Numbered from the stretch's first letter, positions 9,786-19,540 are shown. The stretch: 64,000 bases of DNA from Labrenzia sp. PHM005 (GCF_006517275.1 NZ_CP041191.1:4707001-4771000), one strand, 5' to 3'. Numbers and translations are program-made. Notes: generated from the letters alone by a model not told the origin.

Positions 9786-10784
9786 CTAAAAGTGGCGGAA
9801 ACCAGCACTCTGCCCAGCTGCTAGTGGTGCGCCGTTTTTCGAGAGATGAACGCCGCCAGTTCCCTCTTCCACGCGTCCGATCGCATGCACACGACATCCC
9901 GCAACTTCGCTATCCGCTGCAAATGCGGCCGCATCTTGAGCGGGAACTGCGGCCAGGATTTCGTAGTCATCACCGCCATTCAAGCAGCTGAAGAAGGTTT
10001 CCGGCGCTGCTTCTTTGATGTGCGCCATTGTCATGGACAAAGGAACAGCTTCCAAGTCGATATGCATGTCGACAGCGCTGGCAGTTGCAATGTGACGGGC
10101 ATCGGACAAAAGCCCGTCGGACACATCCATGGAGGCCGATGCGTATTTGGCAATGATGGGCGCCATACGGGTGCGCGGCCGCGGTAGCAAATACCGGTCC
10201 AGGATGTGTTTTTCTTGATCTTCGTCTAGTCTACTCCGCCGGCAGAACTCAGGATCAAGCCGTGCTTTCAGTCCGGCTGCGGCATCGCCGATCGTCCCGG
10301 TGACAAAAAGCTGATCGCCTGGTTTTGCGCCGCAACGCCGCACCGCATTGCCGGCCTCAACCTCACCAATTGCAGTAATAGACACCTGCAAGCCATTGGA
10401 AGAGCGAATGGTATCGCCGCCAAAGAGGTCGATATCATAGGCCGCTTGATCGGCTGCCAGCCCATTGCAGAAGCGCTCCAGCCATTCAGCTGTCCAGTCT
10501 TTTGGGAGCGCAAGGCCGAGCAGGTATCCGCGCGGTGTCGCTCCCTTGGCAGCCAAGTCTGACAAATTGACCCGCAACGCCTTTGCAGCAATCGCTTCTG
10601 GCGCGTCATCTGCAAAAAAATGGATATCGGCGGCCAGAACATCCTTGGTTAAAACAAGGTCGTAGCCATCACGCGGCGACAACACGGCCGCATCATCGGT
10701 CAGTCCGACACTGCCCGGATTTTTGGCCAGGGGCGCAAAAAACTGTTTGATCAGCTCAAACTCACCGGGCCGTGCGGCGGACAT
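9786..10784 (-). CDS. thiL: Thiamine-monophosphate kinase
   Basis: ThiL phosphorylates thiamine monophosphate to thiamine diphosphate, the active cofactor. The 332-residue protein has the AIR-synthase-like fold with GLTDDAAVL near the N-terminus (metal/ATP-binding Asp pair), LVLTKDVLAADIHF, and the family's GGDDYEILA near residue 270. Only 2 bp separate it from nusB, the conserved ribH-nusB-thiL arrangement. Confidence 0.96.
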   Translation of the reverse strand: MSAARPGEFELIKQFFAPLAKNPGSVGLTDDAAVLSPRDGYDLVLTKDVLAADIHFFADDAPEAIAAKALRVNLSDLAAKGATPRGYLLGLALPKDWTAEWLERFCNGLAADQAAYDIDLFGGDTIRSSNGLQVSITAIGEVEAGNAVRRCGAKPGDQLFVTGTIGDAAAGLKARLDPEFCRRSRLDEDQEKHILDRYLLPRPRTRMAPIIAKYASASMDVSDGLLSDARHIATASAVDMHIDLEAVPLSMTMAHIKEAAPETFFSCLNGGDDYEILAAVPAQDAAAFAADSEVAGCRVHAIGRVEEGTGGVHLSKNGAPLAAGQSAGFRHF

Positions 10785-10786
10785 GA

Positions 10787-11323
10787 TCAGCCCTGTCCGT
10801 CCGCATCCTTGGCGTCGAATTCCGGGCTACGCAATTCATGCGCCAGCCGGTCGAGCACACCATTGACCAAGCCTGGTTCATCGTCTTCGAAAAACGCTTT
10901 GGCAACATCAATATATTCGGAGATGATTACTTTGGCCGGCACATCCTTGCGTCGCAAAAGCTCATAAGAACCAGAGCGCAGAATTGCCCGAAGCAGACTA
11001 TCGATCCGCTTAAGCGGCCAGTCTTCCTTCAACGCTGTATGGATGTAGGGGTCCAGAAACTTCTGATCCTGAACCACACCGGCAACGATGTGCTTGAACC
11101 ATTGTTCGTCGGCATCGCGGTACTGTTCGCCGTCAATTTCCTTGCCCAAACGGAAAGCGGTGTATTCGCTCACCACATTGGTCACTGGCGTTCCGCCGAT
11201 GTCCATCTGGTATAGCGCTTGAACAGCAGCGAGGCGCGCAACGCCCCGCTTGTTGGCTGGGCGCACGGTTTTGCCGCCTGATTTGTTTGCAGCCGGTTTG
11301 TCCTGGTCGGCCTTTCCGGTCAT
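10787..11323 (-). CDS. nusB: Transcription antitermination protein NusB
   Basis: NusB binds boxA RNA with NusE (S10) to stop premature termination in rRNA operons. The 178-residue protein has a basic, Lys/Asn-rich N-terminal extension, then the NusB helical fold starting at [19 protein letters not shown]. Family motifs [14 protein letters not shown] and [14 protein letters not shown] follow. It lies 5 bp downstream of ribH and 2 bp upstream of thiL. Confidence 0.96.
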   Translation of the reverse strand: MTGKADQDKPAANKSGGKTVRPANKRGVARLAAVQALYQMDIGGTPVTNVVSEYTAFRLGKEIDGEQYRDADEQWFKHIVAGVVQDQKFLDPYIHTALKEDWPLKRIDSLLRAILRSGSYELLRRKDVPAKVIISEYIDVAKAFFEDDEPGLVNGVLDRLAHELRSPEFDAKDADGQG

Positions 11324-11328
11324 TTGTC

Positions 11329-11778
11329 TTATACTCCGAGGCGCGCACGCAGTGCGATCATATCAAGGGCTGCCTGAGCTGCTGCTCCGCCCTTATTCTT
11401 GTCGTCGACCTTGGCACGGGCCCACGCCTGCTCACTGTTTTCAACCGTCAGAATACCATTTCCGACAGCCAGATCCGCATCAACGATCAAGTCCATGACC
11501 ACGCGGTTGGATTCATTTGCGACGATGTCGTAGTGCGTGGTTTCCCCACGGATCACAACACCCAGAAGAACAAAGCCATCATACAGCGTACCCTCGTTTT
11601 CCATCGCAGTCATTGCCATGGAAAGGGCTGCCGGGATCTCCAAGACCCCCGGAACCGCTACACGATCATAGGCTGCACCGGCTGCTTCGATCGTCTTGAT
11701 CGCGCCTTCGGCCAGGGAATCGGCCAGGTCATCATAGAAGCGGGCTTCAATGATCAGGAGTTTCGGTGCAGCGCTCAT
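11329..11778 (-). CDS. ribH: 6,7-dimethyl-8-ribityllumazine synthase
   Basis: RibH condenses 5-amino-6-ribitylaminouracil with dihydroxybutanone phosphate, the step before riboflavin synthase. The 149-residue protein shows [15 protein letters not shown] and the strand [22 protein letters not shown], which carries the catalytic-site His. I prefer ATG 11778 because an AAAGGA Shine-Dalgarno sits at proper distance; the ATG three codons earlier lies right on that element. Confidence 0.96.
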   Translation of the reverse strand: MSAAPKLLIIEARFYDDLADSLAEGAIKTIEAAGAAYDRVAVPGVLEIPAALSMAMTAMENEGTLYDGFVLLGVVIRGETTHYDIVANESNRVVMDLIVDADLAVGNGILTVENSEQAWARAKVDDKNKGGAAAQAALDMIALRARLGV

Positions 11779-11944
11779 GGGTTTCATCCTTTATAAGGCC
11801 GCGACAGGAACCACGTCTGCCCCGGTTTGTCCAGTGTCATTCGTGCAAGACCGTTAAAACCAGGCAACATAGCTGTCACCCGGGTTCACCAGCAGGACCA
11901 CCTGAGACCGGTCCTCGTTGTTCTTGAAAGTGTTGGGACGTCCC

Positions 11945-12556
11945 CTACCCGGTCTTGGTGAATTCCGCAAGACGTGCCGCGTAACGGGCCATCATATCCA
12001 CTTCGAGATTGATCTGGTCGCCAACCTTGCGATCTGACCAGTTGGTCACTTCAAGTGTGTGCGGGATCAGAAAGACGGAAAACAGAAGGCCCTCGACTTC
12101 ATTCACCGTCAGCGATGCCCCATTCAGGGCAACAGAGCCTTTTTTGGCAATGAACGGGGCCGCCTCTTCTGGTGCCCGGAACTGGAAATAGACAGAATCC
12201 GGGTGGTCTTCGCGTTTTGTGACTTCGGCAAGGCCATCAACGTGCCCCAGCACCAAGTGGCCGCCGAGTTCGGCGCCCATGGTCAAGGAGCGCTCTAAGT
12301 TGATGTCTTGACCGGCGGCCCAGTCGGCTACATTGGTCAAGGCCAGCGTTTCTGCGGCCGATTCCACTTCAAACCAATTGCCATCGGCACTGTTTTCTTT
12401 GGCTGTGACCGTGTGGCAAACACCATCGCAGGCAATCGACGCGCCGATATCGAAACTGTCCGTATCGTAGACGGTCTTTATCCGGGTGCGCTTTCCTGCT
12501 GGAATATCGTCGCACTTAATGATTTGGCCAAGGTCGGTCACAATACCGGTGAACAT
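11945..12556 (-). CDS. ribE: Riboflavin synthase alpha chain
   Basis: The enzyme dismutates two 6,7-dimethyl-8-ribityllumazine molecules to riboflavin. It begins with the family start MFTGIVTDLGQI and contains two lumazine-binding beta-barrel repeats (for example LERSLTMGAELGGHLVLGHV, then SVALNGASLTVNEV). Start 12556 (203 residues) follows a GGAG element and lies 1 nt after the ribD stop, so coupling with ribD is likely. The open frame upstream overlaps ribD and is not used. A gap of about 166 bp follows before ribH. Confidence 0.96.
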   Translation of the reverse strand: MFTGIVTDLGQIIKCDDIPAGKRTRIKTVYDTDSFDIGASIACDGVCHTVTAKENSADGNWFEVESAAETLALTNVADWAAGQDINLERSLTMGAELGGHLVLGHVDGLAEVTKREDHPDSVYFQFRAPEEAAPFIAKKGSVALNGASLTVNEVEGLLFSVFLIPHTLEVTNWSDRKVGDQINLEVDMMARYAARLAEFTKTG

Positions 12557-12557
12557 G

Positions 12558-13685
12558 TCAGGCTCCACGCCGTCTGAGGTAAGTGTATCGATCGGGACCA
12601 AAATGTCCGGCACCGATGCGGTCGAAATTGGGGTCGTTGAGCACTTTTGCAAGATCCAGATCGTGCAGAGCCGGTATGCCGCCTACGCCAATCTTGATAT
12701 CGCCGGTTACGACACACAGGTCATCGATCAGCCCTGCGTTTAGGAATGACGAGGCAAGCCGCGCGCCCCCTTCGACCATGACGCGGGTGATGCCGCGTGT
12801 CGCAAGTGCGCTTAAGATCACACTGGGATCAATCCCGGTGTCTGCCGCCGGAACCCGGATAATGTTGACGCCAGCGGCGGACAAAGCATCGATCCGCTCA
12901 CCATCAGCGTCATTGCTGCAAATCAGCCAGACCGGGACATCCACACAGGTTTTGACCAGCTTTGAAGTCACAGGCAAACGGGCCTGCCGGTCTACGACAA
13001 CACGAACCGGCGACCGGTGATGCAATCCCGGCAGACGGCAGGTTAGTTGCGGGTCGTCGGCTAGCGCCGTTCCGCTGCCGACGAGAATGGCATCGGATGC
13101 AGCCCGGAAGCCATGAACCATACGCATGGAGAGCGGGCCGGATATTTTAATCTGCCCCTCACCTTCCCGGCCGATAAATCCATCTTGGGAAACCGCAAGT
13201 TTCAAAAACACACTTGGGCGCTGCTTTACCTGGCGCAGGGTGAAGCCATGATAGACGGCTTTGATGGAAGCTTCCCGTACGCCGGTCACAACTTCGATCC
13301 CGGCATCTTCAAGCATTTTGACGCCGCGGCCAGAAACCCGCGGATTGGGGTCGAGCATTCCGACAACCACCCGTTTGACACCGGCCTCAATCAAGGCCAA
13401 CGAACAGGGCGGCGTACGTCCATAATGAGAACAAGGCTCCAGGGTGACATAACATGTAGCACCCTTTGCCTTATCACCGGCTTGATTGAGCGCGTTGACC
13501 TCCGCATGAGCCATGCCTGGCCGCGACGTCACACCCCGGCCAACGAGGGCCGGCAGACCATCTTCGGTTTCGCGGACAATCAGAGCGGCAACGGAAGGGT
13601 TCGGCCACACCCGGCCAAGCCCGCGACGGGCAAGCCGTTCGGCTGCCGCCATAAACCGGTTATCAGTGTCACTGATCTTGGACAT
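12558..13685 (-). CDS. ribD: Bifunctional diaminohydroxyphosphoribosylaminopyrimidine deaminase / 5-amino-6-(5-phosphoribosylamino)uracil reductase
   Basis: RibD performs the deamination and side-chain reduction steps of riboflavin synthesis. The N-terminal domain has the cytidine-deaminase-type zinc motif: HAEVNAL, then PCSHYGRTPPC. The C-terminal reductase domain (about residues 150-370) shows SQDGFIGREGE, a NADPH-side segment DAILVGSGTALADDP and MVEGGARLASSFL. At 375 residues it is full length. It lies 14 bp after nrdR and just before ribE. Confidence 0.96.
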   Translation of the reverse strand: MSKISDTDNRFMAAAERLARRGLGRVWPNPSVAALIVRETEDGLPALVGRGVTSRPGMAHAEVNALNQAGDKAKGATCYVTLEPCSHYGRTPPCSLALIEAGVKRVVVGMLDPNPRVSGRGVKMLEDAGIEVVTGVREASIKAVYHGFTLRQVKQRPSVFLKLAVSQDGFIGREGEGQIKISGPLSMRMVHGFRAASDAILVGSGTALADDPQLTCRLPGLHHRSPVRVVVDRQARLPVTSKLVKTCVDVPVWLICSNDADGERIDALSAAGVNIIRVPAADTGIDPSVILSALATRGITRVMVEGGARLASSFLNAGLIDDLCVVTGDIKIGVGGIPALHDLDLAKVLNDPNFDRIGAGHFGPDRYTYLRRRGA

Positions 13686-13699
13686 TGGCGACGCGCGGT

Positions 13700-14176
13700 T
13701 CAGTCTTTGTCCGCCAGCGGCGCATCCGGATCACTCAGCTCATCCAATAGAGCCTCGAAGTCCTTGGCCTCGCGGAAATTCTTGTAAACTGAGGCAAAGC
13801 GAACATAAGCAACATCATCGACCTCTTTGAGGCCTTCCATGACGTGATTGCCAATGGTTTCTGCGGTGATTTCGCTTTCGCCGGAACTTTCCAGCTGGCG
13901 CACGATGCCGCTGACCATCCGCTCTATCCGCTCCGGATCCACCGGACGCTTGCGCACCGCGATTTGTACCGAGCGCATCAGTTTTTCCCGATCAAACGGG
14001 ACACGGCGTCCAGAGCGCTTGAGCACCATTAACTCGCGCAGCTGAACCCGTTCAAAGGTGGTGTAGCGGCCGCCGCAGGTGTTGCAGATCCTGCGGCGGC
14101 GAATGGCTGTGTTGTCCTCGGTCGGGCGGGAATCCTTAACTTGGGTTTCATCGCCGCCGCAAAACGGACATTTCAT
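13700..14176 (-). CDS. nrdR: Transcriptional repressor NrdR
   Basis: NrdR represses ribonucleotide reductase genes through NrdR boxes. The 158-residue protein has the N-terminal zinc ribbon (MKCPFCGG, then [13 protein letters not shown], four Cys) and an ATP-cone domain from about residue 50 ([21 protein letters not shown]) that senses ATP/dATP. It sits between glyA and ribD, its usual alphaproteobacterial position. Confidence 0.97.
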   Translation of the reverse strand: MKCPFCGGDETQVKDSRPTEDNTAIRRRRICNTCGGRYTTFERVQLRELMVLKRSGRRVPFDREKLMRSVQIAVRKRPVDPERIERMVSGIVRQLESSGESEITAETIGNHVMEGLKEVDDVAYVRFASVYKNFREAKDFEALLDELSDPDAPLADKD

Positions 14177-14201
14177 GTGTCAAAGCTCCTGAACGAGCCG
14201 G

Positions 14202-15512
14202 TTACCCCCCGTAGATCGGGAACCGTGCTGTCAGTGCTTCTACCTTGGCTTTGACCGCGGCTTCAACCGCTGCGTTGCCCTCTTCACTGTTTGCGGCCTT
14301 CAAACCATCCAACACTTCCGTGATCAGCATGCCAACTTCGCGGAATTCGGCCACACCGAAGCCGCGCGTGGTCGCTGCCGGGGTGCCGAGGCGGATACCG
14401 GAGGTTACAAACGGCTTTTCCGGGTCGAACGGAATGCCGTTCTTGTTGCAGGTGATGTTGGCCCGGCCGAGAGATTTTTCCGCAGCCTTACCAGTCGCGT
14501 TCTTCGGACGCAGATCCACAAGCATCAAGTGGTTGTCGGTGCCGCCGGAAACGATATCCAACCCCTGTTCTTTCAAGGATTCAGCCAAAGCCTTGGAGTT
14601 GGCAACAACTGACTGGGCGTAGGCCTTAAACTCCGGCTGAAGCGCTTCCTTGAACGCAACTGCCTTCGCCGCAATCACATGCATCAGCGGGCCGCCTTGC
14701 AAACCCGGGAAGACTGCAGAATTGAATTTCTTGGCGAGCGCTTCGTCGTTGCACAGGATCATGCCACCGCGCGGACCGCGCAGGGATTTATGAGTCGTAG
14801 TGGTGCAGACATGTGCATGCGGGATCGGTGACGGATGCACACCGCCGGCAACCAGGCCAGCGATGTGGGCCATATCGACCATCAGATAGGCACCGATGCT
14901 GTCAGCGATTTCGCGGAAGCGTTTCCAGTCCCAGATGCGGGAATAGGCGGTGCCACCTGCCAGGATCAGTTTCGGCTTGTGCTCATTGGCCAGACGCTCA
15001 ACTTCGTCCATGTCGAGCAGATGATCGTCTTCCCGTACACCGTAGGAAACAACGTTGAACCATTTGCCGGACATGTTAACCGGCGACCCGTGAGTCAGGT
15101 GACCACCGGAATTCAGGTCCAGACCCATGAAGGTGTCGCCCGGCTGCAGAAGCGCCAGGAACACCGCCTGGTTCATCTGGGAACCGGAGTTCGGCTGGAC
15201 ATTGGCGAACTGGCAGCCAAACAGTTCCTTGGCGCGCTCGATGGCCAGCGTTTCTGCCACATCAGCGAACTCGCAGCCGCCGTAGTAGCGTTTACCTGGA
15301 TAGCCTTCGGCGTACTTGTTTGTGAAGATGGAGCCCTGCGCTTCCAGCACCGCGCGGGAAACAATGTTCTCGGACGCAATCAGCTCGATTTCGTGCTGTT
15401 GACGGCCCAGTTCCTTTTCGATTGTTCCGAAGATATCCGGATCGGCCTCAGCAAGACCGCGGGTGAAGAAACCGGACTGAACCGACTGACTGGAGGATTC
15501 CATCAAAGACAT
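14202..15512 (-). CDS. glyA: Serine hydroxymethyltransferase
   Basis: GlyA interconverts serine and glycine with tetrahydrofolate and feeds one-carbon units to purines, thymidylate and methionine. The 436-residue PLP enzyme shows [41 protein letters not shown] and the PLP-lysine segment [14 protein letters not shown]. The ATG follows AAGGA at suitable spacing. It is the first gene of the glyA-nrdR-ribDE-ribH-nusB-thiL string. Confidence 0.98.
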   Translation of the reverse strand: MSLMESSSQSVQSGFFTRGLAEADPDIFGTIEKELGRQQHEIELIASENIVSRAVLEAQGSIFTNKYAEGYPGKRYYGGCEFADVAETLAIERAKELFGCQFANVQPNSGSQMNQAVFLALLQPGDTFMGLDLNSGGHLTHGSPVNMSGKWFNVVSYGVREDDHLLDMDEVERLANEHKPKLILAGGTAYSRIWDWKRFREIADSIGAYLMVDMAHIAGLVAGGVHPSPIPHAHVCTTTTHKSLRGPRGGMILCNDEALAKKFNSAVFPGLQGGPLMHVIAAKAVAFKEALQPEFKAYAQSVVANSKALAESLKEQGLDIVSGGTDNHLMLVDLRPKNATGKAAEKSLGRANITCNKNGIPFDPEKPFVTSGIRLGTPAATTRGFGVAEFREVGMLITEVLDGLKAANSEEGNAAVEAAVKAKVEALTARFPIYGG

Positions 15513-15888
15513 CGCACCATCCTTGTTAGTTGAGCAAAAGGTGTGGCGTCAGCATTTGCTCACATAGGAGCGGGATCGGGAGCTGTCTGCCATCTTGTGG
15601 CGTCGAAGTAACACAGGCTTTCGTGAAACCCAAGGGCAACAGCGACGCAAGCCTTCTTGAAACCGGCATCATTACCAATTGATCGAATTTCTCCGGCACG
15701 CACAAGATATCCATATAAAATGCTCAGCAAGAGATATAATCATCGTCATTTATTACAGTAAATACATGAATCCAAACTCATAATTATCAAAACACGTCCA
15801 GCATTCCTTAATTTTTACGCACAATAATGCAAGAATTCATCCTGGCATCACCTTGACTAATTCCGGGATCATACTTGGTGGTGAATTT
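15513..15888. other. Divergent intergenic region between glyA and the sia-like operon
   Basis: This stretch of about 375 bp must hold promoters for glyA (left) and the phosphatase operon (right). The right half, from about 15715, is visibly AT-rich compared with the surroundings. I see no open frame with a plausible protein, no riboswitch and no strong terminator. Confidence 0.5.
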
Positions 15889-17475
15889 ATGAGAATTGCG
15901 AATTGGCTGGAAAACTCACGGCACCTTCCAACCATATCTTATTGTTTGGGTCTCGGCCTCATCGCATTAACGGTCACTGCCATTTGGCTGGCCGATATTG
16001 CGTTTATTAAAGAACAACAACGCATAGGCGTGGAAGTGAACCTCGCCGGCCGGCAGCGTATGCTGAGTCAGCGGATCGGCATGATCGCCCAGAACATGGC
16101 ACGTTTTGAAAGGGTCAATGGGGCCAACCCAAGTTTCACCCTTCTGGGATGTGCAGATCAAATGATGCGGGCCCATGTAGCCCTCAAATCCACCGACATA
16201 CAGCTCATCAGATCCGCACTGTCAGAAGGGTTTAGCTGCCATTTAGGCAAACCGGACGACGTGCCGGTCGGAGAATTGTCGCCAGCACTGCAGGCCGCTT
16301 TCTTTGGTGGCAATCACCCCTTAGACGCGATGCTGAGACAGTTTGCAGAAACGGCACGCCGTCTGGCTCAATCCGACCCGCCGGATGAGAAAGACATCGA
16401 GCATATTGTAAACCTCGCAAATCTGCACATGCCTGTGAAACTGAATTCACTGACCAATACCTTTCAGCATGAAGGTGAAGAGGCGCTACGTCGGCTTGAC
16501 ACCATTACAACGACCATGTGGGCGCTCACCCTGATTCTGATTGCTGTTGAGATTGTCCTTATTTTCCGACCAATGGCCCGCTCTATTCAACGTAATTTGA
16601 GTCGTATCAAAGAGACATTGGCGATCGCAAAACAACGTGAAACCGACCTGCACCTGGCAAACGAGCAGTTATGGGAAGGTATTACCTACGCGCGAAAGAT
16701 CCAGAAAGGATTGTTGGCCGACGTCCATGAAATGCGCCATTCGGTCGCCGATGTTGCGATGCTGTGGGAACCGCTTCAGGTGGTCAGCGGCGATTTTGTC
16801 TGGTCATCAGAACAATACAACAAGGTGGTGTTCTTTGTTGCCGATTGTACCGGTCATGGGGTTCCTGGTGCGCTTTTGACAATGATCGTGTCTTCGGAAC
16901 TGACAAAAATAATGGACTATGTCGACCTCGATGATCCGGAGAACCTGATGCTCTACCTGGATAAAGCCGTTCGCGCACGGCTTGGTCAGGAGATCCAGGA
17001 GGATGACAAGTTTGCAATGAGGGAATCGGACGACGGGTTCGAGGCCGCCCTTGTGATCTTCGACCGCGATGACAATACGCTGACATACGTCGGCGCCGGT
17101 ATCCCCTTGTTCATCCAATCTTTCGACGGCATCCGGCGGATCGCGGCCGACCGCCGACATCTTGGCTACCGGACTCTAAAACGACCGTCATCTTTCACCG
17201 TGCATAAAATAGATATTGAACCAAACGAAACGTTTTACGTCGCAACAGACGGTGCAACTGACCACATTGGCGGGAAGAACAAACGTGCCTTTGGCCGCAA
17301 GCGATTGTTTGAGGTCCTTGAATCAAAGGCCTATGCTGACCTGGAAACGCAACTCGACAACCTGAAAGCTGTTTTGTCAGAATACCGCGGCGAAGAACCG
17401 GCAAGGGATGATTATACCGTCCTTGCGGTGACTCCAAGATCCGCTGCACAATTGGCCGAAAAAGCGGCAGAATAG
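15889..17475 (+). CDS. siaA: Membrane PP2C-type (SpoIIE) serine/threonine phosphatase, SiaA-like, with PilJ-type sensor
   Basis: The 528-residue protein has a transmembrane helix at about 14-36, a periplasmic domain starting with NLAGRQRMLSQRI (51-63), a second helix at about 208-226 and a C-terminal SpoIIE/PP2C domain. The first signature is that of type IV pili MCP/PilJ N-terminal sensors. Phosphatase metal-site segments are present: VVSGDFVW, ADCTGHGVPGAL, TDGATDH and RDDYTV. In Pseudomonas, SiaA dephosphorylates SiaC and so turns on the cyclase SiaD. Here siaB-, siaC- and siaD-like genes follow in order, which supports the assignment. ATG 15889 follows GGTGG; the frame extends 12 codons further from a TTG. 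The sensor input is unknown. Confidence 0.85.
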   Translation: MRIANWLENSRHLPTISYCLGLGLIALTVTAIWLADIAFIKEQQRIGVEVNLAGRQRMLSQRIGMIAQNMARFERVNGANPSFTLLGCADQMMRAHVALKSTDIQLIRSALSEGFSCHLGKPDDVPVGELSPALQAAFFGGNHPLDAMLRQFAETARRLAQSDPPDEKDIEHIVNLANLHMPVKLNSLTNTFQHEGEEALRRLDTITTTMWALTLILIAVEIVLIFRPMARSIQRNLSRIKETLAIAKQRETDLHLANEQLWEGITYARKIQKGLLADVHEMRHSVADVAMLWEPLQVVSGDFVWSSEQYNKVVFFVADCTGHGVPGALLTMIVSSELTKIMDYVDLDDPENLMLYLDKAVRARLGQEIQEDDKFAMRESDDGFEAALVIFDRDDNTLTYVGAGIPLFIQSFDGIRRIAADRRHLGYRTLKRPSSFTVHKIDIEPNETFYVATDGATDHIGGKNKRAFGRKRLFEVLESKAYADLETQLDNLKAVLSEYRGEEPARDDYTVLAVTPRSAAQLAEKAAE

Positions 17476-17484
17476 GAGCAGGAG

Positions 17485-18036
17485 ATGCTGGCTAAAGACA
17501 TATATGCATTCCGCTCCGAATTGCAGAACCGGAACACGTTTTTCGCTTATTCCGGATATTTCAGCGAAAATCTGATGCTGTCACTCGGCAATGCCGTAAA
17601 GCAGCAAATGGAGCTGCAAAACACGGAGCGCAAAGTTGCGCGCCGGGTGTTCGGTGTCTTTGTGGAACAGGTTCAAAATATCATCCGCTATTCAGATGAA
17701 CAGGCTTGGCTTTCGGATACCAAAGCATCGCGATTATCCAATGGTGTTGTTGCTTTCGGGCATGAAAATCAGAGTTTTTTTGTCATATGCGGCAATCCAG
17801 TCCCTCAGGAGGAAGCTGTAACATTGCGTGAACGTTTGGAGATAATCCGGGGCATGGATGGTGAAACTTTACGCAAACATTATCGGACAAAGCTTCGCGA
17901 AGAACCCGAAGCACAGAGCGAAGGCGGTTCAATTGGTCTGATTGAAATCGCAAGGCGAGCAACACAACCCTTGGAGTACGACTTTTACGATATGGACGAC
18001 GGGCGGAAGTTCTTTGTCCTGAAGGCATTCGTTTAA
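17485..18036 (+). CDS. siaB: SiaB-like serine/threonine protein kinase (HPK-fold ATPase)
   Basis: The 183-residue soluble protein matches the SiaB family (DUF6272), anti-sigma-factor-like kinases. An N-box-like helix is visible (FVEQVQNIIRYS) and a G-box-like GGSIGLIEIARRA near residue 150, both parts of a GHKL ATP site. In Pseudomonas SiaB phosphorylates SiaC, opposing SiaA. It begins 10 bp after siaA behind an AGGAG element and ends 16 bp before siaC. The role is inferred from family and gene order. Confidence 0.82.
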   Translation: MLAKDIYAFRSELQNRNTFFAYSGYFSENLMLSLGNAVKQQMELQNTERKVARRVFGVFVEQVQNIIRYSDEQAWLSDTKASRLSNGVVAFGHENQSFFVICGNPVPQEEAVTLRERLEIIRGMDGETLRKHYRTKLREEPEAQSEGGSIGLIEIARRATQPLEYDFYDMDDGRKFFVLKAFV

Positions 18037-18051
18037 GAGGAGATCTGAGGC

Positions 18052-18450
18052 ATGACAATGACCCCTCTTGATATCGAAGCAACTGTAAGATCTCCAGAAA
18101 TTCGCCTGGATCTGAATGCTGGTCATCTATCAATATCCGGTGAAAGCTACCCGGAAGATGCCAGTGCCTTCTTTGGGCCCATCTTGAAGGCCGTTGCCGG
18201 TTTCATTGGAGCGACCCACGATCAGACGCTGACGGTGGAGATGAAACTCATCTATTTCAACTCCTCCAGCGCCAAGGCGATCATGAACTTATTCCAGTTG
18301 CTTGAGGAAGCGGCGGAAAACGGCAAGAATATTGTCATCAACTGGTATTTTGATCCAGAAGACGACATGATGGAAGAAATGGGCGAGGACTTTTCTGAAG
18401 ACTTCGAACACGCCAGCTTCCACTTGAAGCCGGAGGCGAGCGCCGAATGA
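18052..18450 (+). CDS. siaC: SiaC-like phospho-switch protein (DUF1987)
   Basis: This 132-residue protein has the DUF1987/SiaC fold (an anti-anti-sigma-like STAS relative): residues 15-36 hold PEIRLDLNAGHLSISGESYP and 66-77 hold LIYFNSSSAKAI. In Pseudomonas SiaC a Thr in this last motif is phosphorylated by SiaB and dephosphorylated by SiaA, and the unphosphorylated form activates SiaD. Here the matching position appears to be Ser71. The ATG follows GAGGAG. The gene overlaps siaD by 4 nt (ATGA), so the two are probably coupled. Confidence 0.85.
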   Translation: MTMTPLDIEATVRSPEIRLDLNAGHLSISGESYPEDASAFFGPILKAVAGFIGATHDQTLTVEMKLIYFNSSSAKAIMNLFQLLEEAAENGKNIVINWYFDPEDDMMEEMGEDFSEDFEHASFHLKPEASAE

Positions 18451-19277
18451 ACCGGACCCGAAAGAATACAGAAACGGATTTCACGCTGTTCGACAACGAA
18501 GAGCGGGTGATGGAGCACGCCGAGACGATCATTGACGGACTTGAAGAGACCACCGACCTGATCAAGACACTCTCCGCGGCCTATAAGCGCGCAGTGAAGG
18601 ATCAAAAACGGATGGTCCGCCTCTGTGATCGGATGCAGGAAGAGCTGCGGGCCGTCAAGGAACGGCTCGAAGGGGAAGTGACAGCCCGTGCGGAGTTGGC
18701 GGAACAGTTTCGGGTGCAGGCCATTACTGACGGCATGACACAGATATTCAACCGCAGCCACTTCCTTGAGCTGTGCGACCACGAACTGAAATCCCGAGCC
18801 CGCACCGAAGCGCCGTTAAGTGTCGCGCTCCTGGATGTCGATCATTTCAAGTCGGTCAACGACACTTATGGCCATGCCGCCGGCGATGAAGTACTGCGGA
18901 CGGTCGCCCGCACTTTAGAAAACAACCTGCGCCAGAGCGATGTCATTGCGCGCTGGGGCGGTGAAGAGTTCGGGATCTTAATGCCGCGTACCAGCCCGGA
19001 AAATGCTGCGGCTTTGGCCGAGCGCTTGCGAAAAGCGGTTCAAGACCAGTCCTTCGATGGAAAAAAGGAAAGGTTTTCCATTACAGCAAGCTTCGGCCTA
19101 ACCACTTTGGAAGGTCCAAACCCAACAACTAAGAGATCGGGAATGAGCGTTATCGACGGTTTGTTCAAATGCGCCGATGATGCTCTTTATGACGCTAAAA
19201 GCTCCGGCCGGAATAAGGTGGTCGCCGCGGAATACGTAAAGGGCGTCAAATTGGACGCGACCGAAGAACCGGCCTAG
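18447..19277 (+). CDS. siaD: Diguanylate cyclase, SiaD-like
   Basis: The 276-residue protein has an N-terminal coiled-coil region (about 15-95) and a C-terminal GGDEF domain. The catalytic motif GGEEF is at 171-175 and a product-inhibition I-site RQSD at 162-165, five residues upstream, so it should be an active, feedback-inhibited cyclase making c-di-GMP. The helical N-terminus fits the SiaD arrangement in which the SiaC partner binds. It is the last gene of the four-gene operon and overlaps siaC by 4 nt. Confidence 0.9.
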   Translation: MNRTRKNTETDFTLFDNEERVMEHAETIIDGLEETTDLIKTLSAAYKRAVKDQKRMVRLCDRMQEELRAVKERLEGEVTARAELAEQFRVQAITDGMTQIFNRSHFLELCDHELKSRARTEAPLSVALLDVDHFKSVNDTYGHAAGDEVLRTVARTLENNLRQSDVIARWGGEEFGILMPRTSPENAAALAERLRKAVQDQSFDGKKERFSITASFGLTTLEGPNPTTKRSGMSVIDGLFKCADDALYDAKSSGRNKVVAAEYVKGVKLDATEEPA

Positions 19278-19312
19278 CCCCAAACCGCCAACTTCGATAC
19301 CAATGAGTAGGT

Positions 19313-19540
19313 TTAGTAAAGTGTCGGATCCTGCTGCTGTTTGGCCGCATCCGCCAGCTGGTCAATTCGGCGTTTCAGTTTCCGAACAACAACCCTTTTC
19401 AAGTCTTCTTGAGACGTTGAAGCCGGACCGAATGTGGACACTTCTATCCCGGTTGCCGCGTCGATTGCCGTGACTTGCACCTGTTTTCCGACAGGCCGGA
19501 ATTCCAAATAGATCTCGCCGGGTCTTGGATCACGACTCAT
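19313..19540 (-). CDS. Small conserved protein (DUF6898-like)
   Basis: The 75-residue protein is basic at its C-terminus (VVVRKLKRRIDQLADAAKQQ) and has a beta-rich front (GEIYLEFRPVGKQVQVTAID). It looks like the small DUF6898-type proteins of Hyphomicrobiales, from memory only. No function is known. ATG 19540 has an AGGAAG element upstream; a GTG three codons earlier is also open. It is convergent with siaD and lies beyond the ldtP terminator. Confidence 0.65.
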   Translation of the reverse strand: MSRDPRPGEIYLEFRPVGKQVQVTAIDAATGIEVSTFGPASTSQEDLKRVVVRKLKRRIDQLADAAKQQQDPTLY

